Part shown: positions 30,000-38,453 of the stretch, piece by piece | How the letters are laid out: each line of letters begins with the position of its first letter | How positions within the stretch are numbered: position 1 is the stretch's first letter | Assembly: GCA_017427385.1 (NCBI GenBank) | Contig: JAFRSW010000005.1 | Span: 1 to 64,000 of the forward strand | DNA: 64,000 nucleotides | Direction: 5' to 3' | From: Bacteroidales bacterium | Lineage (GTDB): Bacteria; Bacteroidota; Bacteroidia; Bacteroidales; UBA932 | The notes under the pieces: model-generated | Database searches by the model: none | What the model saw: the letters and a program-made list of their open reading frames with translations, nothing else | What the model was told of the DNA's origin: nothing | Program-made: the position numbers and the translations under genes

Positions 30000-30558
30000 T
30001 ACCGCCCTGGCCGAAGCGCTTGAGGTTTTGAAACGCGGAGGCGTGATTCTGTATCCTACTGATACCGTCTGGGGCATCGGATGCGATGCCACCAACGAGG
30101 CGGCAGTGGCCCGCGTGTTCGAGATCAAGCGTCGCAGTGAGGCCAAGTCGCTGGTGCTCCTGGCCTGCGACCTGGACATGGTTGCCAAGCACATCAAGGT
30201 AATCCCCCCTATCGCCATTGACCTGGTGGAGGTGAACGATGCCCCCATGACCATCATCTACCCGGGTGCCCAGTATCTGGCTCCGAACGCGGTGGCGGAA
30301 GATGGAAGCGTGGGCATCCGCATCCCCCTTAACGAATTCTGTGTCAAGCTGGTACGCAAACTGCGCAGGCCGCTGGTATCTACCTCCGCAAACATCTCCG
30401 GCGAGCCCACCCCTTCGTGCTTTGTGGAGATCAGTCCGGAGATAGTGGAGGCCGTCGATTATGTGGTGCCTGCCGCGCTCGAGCGTGAATCCACCGGCCG
30501 CGCTTCGCAGATAATCAAGCTCGGACTCCGGGGAGAAGTCGAAATAATTCGTCCGTAA
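29986..30558 (+). CDS. tsaC: L-threonylcarbamoyladenylate synthase (YrdC/Sua5 domain)
   Basis: 190 residues, single YrdC domain without the Sua5 C-terminal domain. It makes threonylcarbamoyl-AMP from threonine, bicarbonate and ATP, the first step of t6A37 tRNA modification. Visible motifs are GGVILYPTDTVWGIGCDA near the N-terminus, KRRSEAKSLVLL, and PLVSTSANISGEPTP. It overlaps both neighbours (14 bp with the rhomboid gene, 1 bp with rsmE). Confidence 0.92.
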   Translation: MSIIDTALAEALEVLKRGGVILYPTDTVWGIGCDATNEAAVARVFEIKRRSEAKSLVLLACDLDMVAKHIKVIPPIAIDLVEVNDAPMTIIYPGAQYLAPNAVAEDGSVGIRIPLNEFCVKLVRKLRRPLVSTSANISGEPTPSCFVEISPEIVEAVDYVVPAALERESTGRASQIIKLGLRGEVEIIRP

Positions 30559-31310
30559 TGGAACTGTTCTACGCATATAAAGTCGGCGGCGGCTACGCCT
30601 ATCTGGATTCGGAGGAGTCCTACCACTGCGTGCGCGTGCTGAGGCATATCGCCGGGGATTCCCTGAACATCATCGACGGGCACGGCACCCTCCTGCACTG
30701 CACCCTGAAAGATGCATCCCTCAGCGCCGCCGTGGCCACCATCGTTTCGGAAGAGCCCGGATGGGGCGGACATCCTTATTATCTGCGCATGGCCGTGTGC
30801 CCAACGAAGAACATGGACCGCTATGAGTGGTTCGTGGAGAAGGCGACGGAACTTGGTGTGGATGAGATAGTTCCGGTGATCGGCGAGCATTCGGAGAGGC
30901 GCAAGGTGCGCGAGGACCGTCTGCAGAAGATTGCGCTTTCGGCGGCGAAGCAGAGTTTGAAGGGTGCGGTGCCTGTCATCGCGCCGGCAGTAAACCTGCT
31001 GGACTATCTTGGAAGGCTGCCAGGAAACGGTTTGAAGTTTATCGCATATTGCTCCGACGACGTCTCGCCGCGCGGCTCGATAGTCGATGCGCTACTCACG
31101 GCAGCTGATCCCACCGCGGCAATCACCATCCTGATCGGCCCGGAGGGCGATTTTTCACAGGGCGAGGTTCAGGCCGCGATCCGCGCCGGTTTCGAACCCG
31201 TGCACCTCGGCCCCAGCCGCCTCCGCACCGAAACCGCCGCCCTCACCGCCGTCGAATCCGTCTACCTCGCCCTCGCCTGCAACAACGCCTACGACAGTTC
31301 ATCCTTATGA
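30558..31310 (+). CDS. rsmE: 16S rRNA (uracil-1498-N3)-methyltransferase
   Basis: 250 residues. An N-terminal PUA-like region includes SYHCVRVLRHIAGD. The SPOUT methyltransferase domain includes AVCPTKNMDRYEWFVEKATE, LGVDEIVPVIGEHSERR, LIGPEGDFSQGEV and LGPSRLRTETAAL, the AdoMet-knot motifs. It methylates U1498 in the ribosomal decoding region. Overlaps apbE by 4 bp. Confidence 0.93.
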   Translation: MELFYAYKVGGGYAYLDSEESYHCVRVLRHIAGDSLNIIDGHGTLLHCTLKDASLSAAVATIVSEEPGWGGHPYYLRMAVCPTKNMDRYEWFVEKATELGVDEIVPVIGEHSERRKVREDRLQKIALSAAKQSLKGAVPVIAPAVNLLDYLGRLPGNGLKFIAYCSDDVSPRGSIVDALLTAADPTAAITILIGPEGDFSQGEVQAAIRAGFEPVHLGPSRLRTETAALTAVESVYLALACNNAYDSSSL

Positions 31311-32278
31311 GAATCCGTCTCATACTTTTATCCTTACTGCTCTCGGCCTGTAGCCAGAGCCACTACGTGCAGTTCGGGGGCTACGCGCAGGGGGGCGTGT
31401 GGAGCGTGAAGGCTAATATCAAGGGCGTGAAGGCGCGGCCGGCCGAGATCCAGAAGGGCATCGAGGCCATCCTGGAAGAAATCGACACTACCCTCTCGGG
31501 ATACAACAAACGCTCGCAGCTAAGCCGCTACAATGCCGGGGAGCCTGTCCAACTCAGCCCGATGTTCCTGGAAGTTAAACAGGCGGCGGACAAATTCAAG
31601 GAGGAAACCGGCGGCGCCCTGAACTGCGCCGCGGGGCCGCTCTACGATATCTGGGGTTTTGGCTTCAAGACCGACTCGCTGCCATCCGACGAACTCGTCC
31701 GCCAGACTCTGGCCGATTGCGGAATTACAGTTTGTTCCGAAAAACAGCCTAAAACGGGAACAAACCAACAACCGAAGTTAAATTTCAACGCCATAGCTCA
31801 AGGCTACAGCTGCGACAAGGTGGCCGCGTACCTTTACAGCCTCGGCATAAAAGACATGCTGGTCGACATCGGCGAGATCTTCTGCGATGGCCTCAACCCG
31901 TCGGGAAAACCCTGGCGCGTGGGCATCGACAAGCCGGAGGACGGCAACAACAGCCCGGGGGCCAAAATGGAAGGCATCTGGGAATCCAACGGCGGCCCGC
32001 AGGGCGTCGTCACATCCGGCAACTACCGTAAATTCTACATCAAGGACGGAGTCAAATACTCCCACACCATCGACCCCCGAACCGGATATCCGGTGCAGCA
32101 TAAGCTCCTGAGTGCCACAGTCATAGCTCCCACGGCGATAGAGGCGGATGCATACGCCACCTACTGCATGGTGATAGGAACGGAAAAGGCGCAAGAGTTC
32201 ATACTCTCGCGCCCTGACCTTGAAGCATGCCTGATCTCGGAGGAAATCTGGACGTCCCCGGGATTCAAGCTGCAGTAA
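31307..32278 (+). CDS. apbE: FAD:protein FMN transferase (ApbE), lipoprotein
   Basis: 323 residues with a lipoprotein signal (MRIRLILLSLLLSAC). It covalently attaches FMN to Thr in flavoproteins such as NqrB/C and RnfG, on the periplasmic side. Motifs include LNFNAIAQGYSCDKVAAYL, MLVDIGEIFCDG (G-rich FAD site, usually VDIGGE; here one Gly is replaced by Ile), VVTSGNYRKF and HTIDPRTGYPV with metal-binding Asp. Last gene of the mutL run. Confidence 0.92.
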   Translation: MRIRLILLSLLLSACSQSHYVQFGGYAQGGVWSVKANIKGVKARPAEIQKGIEAILEEIDTTLSGYNKRSQLSRYNAGEPVQLSPMFLEVKQAADKFKEETGGALNCAAGPLYDIWGFGFKTDSLPSDELVRQTLADCGITVCSEKQPKTGTNQQPKLNFNAIAQGYSCDKVAAYLYSLGIKDMLVDIGEIFCDGLNPSGKPWRVGIDKPEDGNNSPGAKMEGIWESNGGPQGVVTSGNYRKFYIKDGVKYSHTIDPRTGYPVQHKLLSATVIAPTAIEADAYATYCMVIGTEKAQEFILSRPDLEACLISEEIWTSPGFKLQ

Positions 32279-32279
32279 T

Positions 32280-32735
32280 CTACTTTTTGCGGGTCATTTC
32301 ATACCTTATAGATCCGTTCGCGTCTTCATAGTTGAACAACGCCTTGTCTCCATCCACATCGAACCCAAACTTGATAGGACTGGAGAAAATGACATGGTCT
32401 GCAGAGGTGGGGCCGGGCCAATCATTGAAAAGATTGCTGATTGAAGTGGCTTTCTCCGGTTCCTCTCCACCGACATATCTGGTCAAACAGCCACCGCTCT
32501 TGTAAGTGATTGTGACAGTTCCATCATTGTAGGTATAGTCCCCTTTGTAACGGACACCCCATGCGGTGATGATCATGTCGGCTTTACCGCCCTTGAGTTC
32601 AAGATACAACCTGGTGGCCTGGCCGCCATTCTCGTAGCAGAACCACTGCCCTTCTTCGGAAGCGCCATTTTCCTTGTTGCAACCTGCGAACAGAACCATA
32701 ATGGCCGCAGCTGCTAAAACAAATAATTTTTTCAT
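32280..32735 (-). CDS. small lipoprotein of unknown function
   Basis: 151 residues from ATG 32735, chosen because it gives a lipoprotein signal with lipobox FAGC (MKKLFVLAAAAIMVLFAGC). The mature part is mostly beta-strand (YLELKGGKADMIITAWGVRY, YTYNDGTVTITYKSGG, ending SIRYEMTRKK), a lipocalin-like pattern seen in several Bacteroidetes lipoproteins. Not recognised further. It starts 1 bp after the convergent apbE stop. Confidence 0.7.
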   Translation of the reverse strand: MKKLFVLAAAAIMVLFAGCNKENGASEEGQWFCYENGGQATRLYLELKGGKADMIITAWGVRYKGDYTYNDGTVTITYKSGGCLTRYVGGEEPEKATSISNLFNDWPGPTSADHVIFSSPIKFGFDVDGDKALFNYEDANGSIRYEMTRKK

Positions 32736-32830
32736 ATTAAGAATTAATTGATGTTTCTCTGCCCCAAATATAAACAATCCGCCCCAATATACAAAAGGGC
32801 GGATTGAAAAACTATCAAAAAGGTTGAAAA

Positions 32831-33034
32831 TCAAGGAGTATACTCCAGGATGTCCGAAGGCTGGCAATCCAACTCGCGGCACAGGGCCTCCAGCGTGGAG
32901 ATGCGCAGAGCTTTAACTTTGCCGGTCTTGAGGATCGACATATTGGATGGGGTTATGCCGATCCGCGTGGCCAGCTCGCCGGAACTCATTTTCCGGCGGG
33001 CCAGCATCACGTCTATGTTGATCATTATCGGCAT
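32831..33034 (-). CDS. XRE-family helix-turn-helix regulator
   Basis: 67 residues, a single Cro/C1-type HTH (MLARRKMSSGELATRIGITP, then SNMSILKTGKVKALRISTLE and ALCRELDCQPSDILEY), close to the YozG/YdfM-like minimal regulators. It starts 2 bp after the flotillin stop, so it is probably translated from the nfeD-flotillin transcript. Target unknown; the lipoprotein gene at 32280 is the next gene downstream. Confidence 0.88.
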   Translation of the reverse strand: MPIMINIDVMLARRKMSSGELATRIGITPSNMSILKTGKVKALRISTLEALCRELDCQPSDILEYTP

Positions 33035-33036
33035 AA

Positions 33037-34404
33037 CTACTTCTCCTCTGCTGCAGGCTGATCTTCAGGATTAACCTTCTTGCCAAGATAATCCGGCAGG
33101 TCCATGCCTGCCATCTTGAACAGGTCGCTGAGCGGAGGCACGCTTCCCATCAGACCGGAGACGAAGTTTGCGGTCGCGGTCTTCCCGTTCACGGAAGAAC
33201 CACCGTCCCAAACGGTCACCTTGTCGATGTTGATGCCCTTCACAGCCTCGACCTGGGTCTTCACGAGCTCAGGCAGCTTGTCGGCGATCATCATCATTAC
33301 AGCCTTCTGGGCATCGCCCTCGGCGGCACCGACCAACTGGTTGAAACCCTGTGCCTGCTTGGTCAGGATCTCGAACACACCGCGGGCCTGTGCATCCATC
33401 TTCGCATAGATGGCGTCAGCCTCACCCTTTGCCTTGCGGCGGATCTGCTCGGCTTCAGCCTCTGCATCGATGATGGCCTTCTCCTTCTCGATCTGGGCGG
33501 CGACCACCACGTTTGCCTGCTGGGTTGCCTTTTCGCGCTCGGCACGTGCAAGCTCAGCGTCACGCTCGCTCTGGTATGCCTCCTCGAGGGCCTTTGCGGC
33601 CTGCACCTTTTCGGCGGCGACTGCGACTCTAGTGGCCTCAGCGGTCTTCTGGCGGCGCAGGGCGTCGGAGTTCGCGATCTCGATCTTCGCGTTGTTTTCA
33701 CCCTTCACGGCGTCCGCATCGGCGGCAGCCACGTTCACACGGGTGTCCTTATCGGCGATAGCCTTACCGGTTTCACCGTAACGGTTCTGCTCAGCCACGC
33801 TCTTCTTTGCGTCGTTGATGGCCTTCGCGGCAGCCTCCTTACCGAGGGCCTCGATGTAGCCGGATTCGTCCCGGATATCGGTGACGTTCACGTTGATGAG
33901 CTTCAGGCCGATCTTGCGGAGTTCAGCCTCCACGTTGGTGGAAACGTTCGCAAGGAACTTGTCGCGGTCGGCGTTGATTTCCTCGATATCCATCGTTGCG
34001 ATGACCAGACGCAGCTGACCGAAGAGGATATCGGTGGCGATGCCCTGGATGGCGCTGGTGGTGAGCCCGAGCAAGCGCTCTGCAGCGTTGGTCATGTTCT
34101 CAGGCTCGGTGCTGATACCCACGGTGAAGCGGCAGGGGACGTCCACGCGGATGTTCTGCTTCGAAAGGGCGTTGGTGAGGTTGCACTCGATACTGATGGG
34201 GGTCAGGTCGAGGAATGCATAATTCTGGAACACGGGCCAGATGAATGCTGCGCCACCGTGCACGCACTTGGAGGAACCGTGGCGGCCGGTCTTACCGTAG
34301 ATGACAAGGATCTTGTCTGAAGGGCAGCGCTTGTAGCGCTTCAGGATGGCCGAAATCGTGATGAAGATGACGGCGACGATGATCAGGATTACGTAGATTT
34401 CCAT
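33037..34404 (-). CDS. flotillin-like SPFH protein
   Basis: 455 residues from ATG 34404. An N-terminal membrane segment (MEIYVILIIVAVIFITISAI) precedes an SPFH/band 7 domain (residues about 25-210, e.g. IRVDVPCRFTVGISTEPENM) and a long Ala/Glu-rich coiled coil (about 210-360, e.g. AQIEKEKAIIDAEAEAEQIR). Flotillins form membrane microdomain scaffolds. The start overlaps no neighbour; the NfeD-like gene ends 4 bp upstream, the classic nfeD-flotillin pair. Confidence 0.92.
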   Translation of the reverse strand: MEIYVILIIVAVIFITISAILKRYKRCPSDKILVIYGKTGRHGSSKCVHGGAAFIWPVFQNYAFLDLTPISIECNLTNALSKQNIRVDVPCRFTVGISTEPENMTNAAERLLGLTTSAIQGIATDILFGQLRLVIATMDIEEINADRDKFLANVSTNVEAELRKIGLKLINVNVTDIRDESGYIEALGKEAAAKAINDAKKSVAEQNRYGETGKAIADKDTRVNVAAADADAVKGENNAKIEIANSDALRRQKTAEATRVAVAAEKVQAAKALEEAYQSERDAELARAEREKATQQANVVVAAQIEKEKAIIDAEAEAEQIRRKAKGEADAIYAKMDAQARGVFEILTKQAQGFNQLVGAAEGDAQKAVMMMIADKLPELVKTQVEAVKGINIDKVTVWDGGSSVNGKTATANFVSGLMGSVPPLSDLFKMAGMDLPDYLGKKVNPEDQPAAEEK

Positions 34405-34408
34405 ATCG

Positions 34409-35002
34409 TTATACAATTAAAGAGTTTAATTCTTCTACCAGGAGAGTGCTGTCGTTGATGACCTCCACGACCTTGATGGGCGTGCCGGTCTTGATGGTAT
34501 CGCCATCGGTGAGAGCGATGTACTCGCGCACGGCGTTGGCGATGGTGATCTGCACCTTGCCTTCGCCCGAGCGCTCACCGGGGATGGTGAGATAGACCTT
34601 GCCGGTGCAGCCTACCGCAGCCTCGTTAACATCGATGTTGCCGCTCTGCTGCATGCTCGCGAGGAGTTTGAAAAGATACATCACGATAGCCACCAGGGCT
34701 ATACCCACGAGGGCCGAGATGATGATGAGGACCGCCTTCGAATGCACGCTGTCCTTCAACAGGATGGCCGTCCATCCGAAACCGAGGATAAAGTTCACGA
34801 AGTTGCGGAAGGTGTAGAGATTGATGCCTCCGTCAAGATCCCCGCCCATGTCGGAAGGATCCACGTCGAAGTCGGTAGCTCCATCCACATCCGCACCTAA
34901 GAAGGTAAGGATGCTCTGGATGATGAATACGAGCGTCGCGGTGAGGGTGATGCCCCAGAGGATCTTGCTCAAAACGCTAAGTGATGCCCACCATGTAATC
35001 AT
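34409..35002 (-). CDS. NfeD-like membrane protein
   Basis: 197 residues. Membrane segments are at about 10-35, 68-85 and 90-110. A C-terminal OB-fold NfeD domain is at about 125-190 (AAVGCTGKVYLTIPGERSGE, GTPIKVVEVINDSTLLVEEL). An acidic stretch (DVDGATDFDVDPSDMGGDLD) sits between the first two membrane segments. It is paired with the flotillin gene downstream. The promoter overlaps a perfect 12-bp dyad at 35022-35058. Confidence 0.88.
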   Translation of the reverse strand: MITWWASLSVLSKILWGITLTATLVFIIQSILTFLGADVDGATDFDVDPSDMGGDLDGGINLYTFRNFVNFILGFGWTAILLKDSVHSKAVLIIISALVGIALVAIVMYLFKLLASMQQSGNIDVNEAAVGCTGKVYLTIPGERSGEGKVQITIANAVREYIALTDGDTIKTGTPIKVVEVINDSTLLVEELNSLIV

Positions 35003-35021
35003 ATACCTATATAAATTAAAA

Positions 35022-35062
35022 TTTGCAGAAAACCTGTTTCTTCGTTGTTTTCTGCAAATTTA
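35022..35062 (-). promoter_or_regulatory. 12-bp dyad overlapping the nfeD promoter
   Basis: TTTGCAGAAAAC (35022-35033) and GTTTTCTGCAAA (35047-35058) are a perfect inverted repeat with a 13-bp centre. The -7 box TAAATTTG (35062-35055, minus) overlaps the outer arm. This could be an operator, or a 5' mRNA hairpin if transcription starts further upstream. The stretch 35063-35131 is very AT-rich with no gene. Confidence 0.5.
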
Positions 35063-35144
35063 TAAAATTTTATTGAATTGCAATAATTTTTTACTAAAAT
35101 TTCAAATTTTTTTATTGTGGACGTTTTTTGCTATCTTTGTACCC

Positions 35145-36086
35145 ATGAAACCACTCCACGGCAACATGAAAATGGCTGACCTCATTGAGGTCAATTACCA
35201 TCTTCTGGCGGTGCTCACGCGCTTCGGGATAGAGGGGGGATTCGGGGAGAAGACGGTGCGGGACATCTGCGAGAAGAACCATCTGGATACCGACACCTTC
35301 CTCCTCATCTGCAACGTCTATACGCACAAAGACCATGAGCCCTCCGAGGAGATACTGCGCGACGGGCATATCGACGACATCCTCCGCTACCTCCACCAGA
35401 GCCACGACTACTACATGAGCAACGCCCTGGTGCTGCTGGCATCCACAATCGAGGACCTCATCAAGCCTTGCTCGGACACTCAGAAGAAGGTGATCTGGCA
35501 GTTTTTCGCGGAGTACAAGGCGGAGCTGGAGAAGCACTTCGCCTACGAGGAAGGAGAGGTCATCCCCTACGTGCAGAAGCTGCTGCTCGGCAAGCGCGAT
35601 CCTCACTACAGCATCGACCGATTCGAGGAGAACCATTCCAATATCGAGGAGAAACTATCCGACCTCAAGAGCCTGATACTCAAGAGCTTACCGGCTACCT
35701 GCGACGACCGTCTGCGCGTGCGGCTCCTCAACTACATCTTCGCCCTCCAGAGCGACCTCGACTCCCACACCGCCATCGAAGACAACATCCTGGTGCCGAT
35801 GGTGCGGCTGATAGAGAACCCCCTCAGCCATACCCGGACGGAGAAGCAGGATGCCTCCGCCGGCGGCGAGGAGCGGGACGAACTGTCCGACAGGGAGATA
35901 GAGATTCTGGTGAGCGTGGCGCAGGGGCTCCTCAACAAGGAGATAGCCGACCGGCACAACATCAGCATCAACACCGTCATCACCCACCGCAAGAACATCA
36001 CCCGCAAGACCGGCATCAAGACCGTCGCCGGCCTCACCGTGTATGCCATTCTCAATGGCTACGTGGATATCAATTCTGTAAAATAG
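35145..36086 (+). CDS. hemerythrin-LuxR transcription regulator
   Basis: 313 residues from ATG 35145. Residues 9-60 resemble the DUF542/ScdA N-terminal domain, without its usual Cys pair. Residues about 75-225 are an HHE hemerythrin domain with candidate di-iron ligands H84, H87, H131, E135, H164, H208 and E212/D213. Residues 247-313 are a LuxR-type HTH (LSDREIEILVSVAQGLLNKE, NTVITHRKNITRKTGI). It likely senses O2, NO or iron state and regulates transcription; the signal is inferred. The -7 box TATCTTTG (35132-35139) ends 5 nt before the ATG. Confidence 0.88.
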   Translation: MKPLHGNMKMADLIEVNYHLLAVLTRFGIEGGFGEKTVRDICEKNHLDTDTFLLICNVYTHKDHEPSEEILRDGHIDDILRYLHQSHDYYMSNALVLLASTIEDLIKPCSDTQKKVIWQFFAEYKAELEKHFAYEEGEVIPYVQKLLLGKRDPHYSIDRFEENHSNIEEKLSDLKSLILKSLPATCDDRLRVRLLNYIFALQSDLDSHTAIEDNILVPMVRLIENPLSHTRTEKQDASAGGEERDELSDREIEILVSVAQGLLNKEIADRHNISINTVITHRKNITRKTGIKTVAGLTVYAILNGYVDINSVK

Positions 36087-36123
36087 CGCTCCGGCACTTT
36101 TCCCGAAGACAGGGGAAAAAATA

Positions 36124-36163
36124 TTTGTTTTTGTCGCAAGTTCAGCCTATATTTGCGACAAAA
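36124..36163 (+). promoter_or_regulatory. promoter and operator of AbiE pair 1
   Basis: TTTG (36124-36127), 20 bp, TATATTTG (36148-36155). An 11-bp perfect inverted repeat, TTTTGTCGCAA (36129-36139) and TTGCGACAAAA (36153-36163), brackets the spacer and covers the end of the -7 box. Its position fits autorepression by the AbiEi-like antitoxin. Confidence 0.7.
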
Positions 36164-36174
36164 CGGACTATCTT

Positions 36175-36789
36175 ATGGACAGCGTTGAAAAGAAAATCGA
36201 GCGTATCGTAAAGGCCGGAGGGGAAGGCAAGGTGTACTTCCCGTCAGACTTTTTCGACTGTGGCACGGAGAAAGCCGTGTCCAAGGCCCTCCAGCGCCTG
36301 GTGGCGTCGGAGGTGCTTATGAGGATGAATCGAGGACTTTATTGCTCCCCCACTGAAAGCCATTGGGGGATGGGGAAGCTTTCCGCCAGCGCCGAAGAAG
36401 TGCTGCAGGCCTATGCCGAAAGGGACGGTTTCAAATACGGCCCCTGCCCCGGAATGGCCCAGAACGCCCTCGGGCTGTCGGACCAGGTGGTGATGAACCC
36501 CGTCTACAGCACAGATGGCCCCACTCGCAGGATCCCTTACGCAAAAAAGCGCAGGCCCATTGTGCTCTACCACGTTCCGCCAAAAGTTTTCAACTACAAA
36601 TCCGAGATCATTATGCTCACCGTTATCGCCCTCAACGACATAGGCAAGAACGATCTCTGGCAGTTCGACCTCGACCGCATGCAGGACATCTACCGGCAGA
36701 TACCCTACAGCGAAATCCGCAACGATCTCAAGAACACCCCTTCCTGGATCAGGAGCTTAATACTAGGTTTTTATGGCAACGCAGCATAA
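36175..36789 (+). CDS. AbiEi-like antitoxin (DUF6088)
   Basis: 204 residues. An N-terminal winged helix (VYFPSDFFDCGTEKAVSKAL, then RMNRGLYCSP) and an AbiEi-type C-terminal region (PTRRIPYAKKRRPIVLYHVP, LDRMQDIYRQIPYSEIRNDL) are visible. Antitoxins of this type IV family counteract nucleotidyltransferase toxins and repress their own promoter through inverted repeats. The last 17 bp overlap the toxin gene. Confidence 0.85.
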   Translation: MDSVEKKIERIVKAGGEGKVYFPSDFFDCGTEKAVSKALQRLVASEVLMRMNRGLYCSPTESHWGMGKLSASAEEVLQAYAERDGFKYGPCPGMAQNALGLSDQVVMNPVYSTDGPTRRIPYAKKRRPIVLYHVPPKVFNYKSEIIMLTVIALNDIGKNDLWQFDLDRMQDIYRQIPYSEIRNDLKNTPSWIRSLILGFYGNAA

Positions 36790-37771
36790 TATTGATTTCT
36801 GGGCGTATTCAGACGAACAGAAGACAGACGTCTATAATGAAATCCACAAAGAAATGAAGGTCGACCCCAAGGCGGCCGAGAAGGACTGGTGGGTCAGCCA
36901 CGTCATCAAGGCCGTCTTCGAGCTGCGCTGCGCGGACGCCCTCACATTCAAGGGCGGCACCTCCCTCAGTAAGGCCTGGGGCATCACAGAACGCTTCTCC
37001 GAAGATGTCGACATCTCCATCGACAAATCCTTCTTCGGCCTCAGCGGCGAAACGCGCTCCGCCCGGGACCGCATCCGCAAACTCAGCAGGAAGTACATCC
37101 ACGACGAGGTGATGGGGGAATTGTCATCCATCCTGTATGTGCTGGGCGCCTGGCAGGCCGAGATGGTCTTCAAGACCAGGGATGATTCCGATGCCGACCC
37201 TACCGTCCTCCTCATCCCCTACCACAGCGTCCTGCCCGTGCATCCATATATAAAAGAAGTGGTGAAGGTGGAGTTCAGCTGCCGCAATCCGCGCGAGCCC
37301 CTGGAGCCCCGGCAGATAGTCCCGTTTGCGGCCGAGCTGTCGCCGATGATAGATTTTCCGGAGACACTCGTACCCACCGTCACCCCCGTCCGGACCTTCC
37401 TGGAGAAGGTTTTCCTGCTTCACGAAGAGTTCCAGAAAGATCATCCCAGGCACCGGAGGATGTCCCGGCATCTCTACGACCTCTACCGGCTGGATCAGGC
37501 CGGATACGCCGACAAGGCAATGGCCGATCCGGACCTCTACCGCACCCTGGTGGAGCACCGGAAAGTCTTCAACGCCATCCGGGGAATCGACTACTCCAAC
37601 CATACGCCGGATAAGCTGGCCATCCTGCCCAGCGGGGACCAGTTGCCGCTATGGGAAGCCGACTACCAGGTGATGCAGGACCAGTATATTTATGGGGATG
37701 CCCCCTCTTTCGGGGAATTGATGAAAGCCATAACCGGCGTGCAGGACCGTCTGCACGGGATGAAACTATAG
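36773..37771 (+). CDS. AbiEii-like nucleotidyltransferase toxin
   Basis: 332 residues. The nucleotidyltransferase signature is intact: GGTSLSKAWG (residues 61-70) and SEDVDISID with catalytic Asp78 and Asp80. A second basic/acidic helical region includes FLEKVFLLHEEFQKDHPRHR, then RMSRHLYDLYRL, typical of this toxin family, members of which nucleotidylate RNA targets. It is partner of the upstream antitoxin and overlaps convergent queH by 6 bp. Confidence 0.88.
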   Translation: MATQHNIDFWAYSDEQKTDVYNEIHKEMKVDPKAAEKDWWVSHVIKAVFELRCADALTFKGGTSLSKAWGITERFSEDVDISIDKSFFGLSGETRSARDRIRKLSRKYIHDEVMGELSSILYVLGAWQAEMVFKTRDDSDADPTVLLIPYHSVLPVHPYIKEVVKVEFSCRNPREPLEPRQIVPFAAELSPMIDFPETLVPTVTPVRTFLEKVFLLHEEFQKDHPRHRRMSRHLYDLYRLDQAGYADKAMADPDLYRTLVEHRKVFNAIRGIDYSNHTPDKLAILPSGDQLPLWEADYQVMQDQYIYGDAPSFGELMKAITGVQDRLHGMKL

Positions 37772-38425
37772 GGAATATTCGCAGCCGCAGAAGGTCTGGT
37801 TGTAGAAGCTCTGCTCGCGGATGATTTCACCGCGGCGGGGCTGGAGTCCGCCCTTGCGCCAGTTGCGCCCCCACCATTGGACTTTTGCGGTTGTGCCATT
37901 ATGGCTCTCTGCCGAAGCCTTGGCCAGCGACTCTTCAGCCTTGGCCGCCAGCCCTTCCACCACCATGGCGCAGGCCCTGCGGCCGGCTTCATCCACCTGT
38001 TCCAGACTTTTCCAGCGGGAGGACGCGAGTGTGGTAGTGAGGGTGCCGAAGCCGTTTTCGGCGGCATAGCGCGCAGCGCGCATCAGCCGGAAGGCGAAGC
38101 ATTCCAAGCATCGCGGGCCCCTCTCGGGGGCATCCTCCCGGCCCCTGGCCACCTGCTCCGTCCACGCCGCATGGTCGTAGTCGTCATCTATCACTTCTAT
38201 TCCAAAAAGCCCGGCGTAGCGCAGGATTTCCCCCCGGCGCTTCTCGTATTCTTCCTTATCGTATATGTTGGAATTGCTCCAGAAGATGGCCATCTCCTCC
38301 CCCGGATTGCGCCCCGCGGCCCTGTACGCCTCCATCAGGGCCTCCACGATGGCCCCGGAACACGGCGCACAGCACGAATGCAGCAGCAAGCGCCCCTTCG
38401 GCAACTCTGACGGATTCAACAACAT
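37766..38425 (-). CDS. queH: epoxyqueuosine reductase QueH
   Basis: 219 residues of the DUF208 family. It reduces epoxyqueuosine to queuosine in tRNA, the last step of queuosine synthesis. Fe-S and metal ligands are in HSCCAPC (C18, C19, C22), GPRCLECFAFR, and a C-terminal FCGCE. The SNIYDKEEYEKRRGEI motif is typical. The extension around residues 165-195 appears lineage-specific. The -7 box TATATTTG (38437-38430, minus) ends 4 nt before the ATG. The palindrome array starts in its -33 region. Confidence 0.92.
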   Translation of the reverse strand: MLLNPSELPKGRLLLHSCCAPCSGAIVEALMEAYRAAGRNPGEEMAIFWSNSNIYDKEEYEKRRGEILRYAGLFGIEVIDDDYDHAAWTEQVARGREDAPERGPRCLECFAFRLMRAARYAAENGFGTLTTTLASSRWKSLEQVDEAGRRACAMVVEGLAAKAEESLAKASAESHNGTTAKVQWWGRNWRKGGLQPRRGEIIREQSFYNQTFCGCEYSL

Positions 38426-38453
38426 AGTGCAAATATAGCAAAACCGCCAGTGT

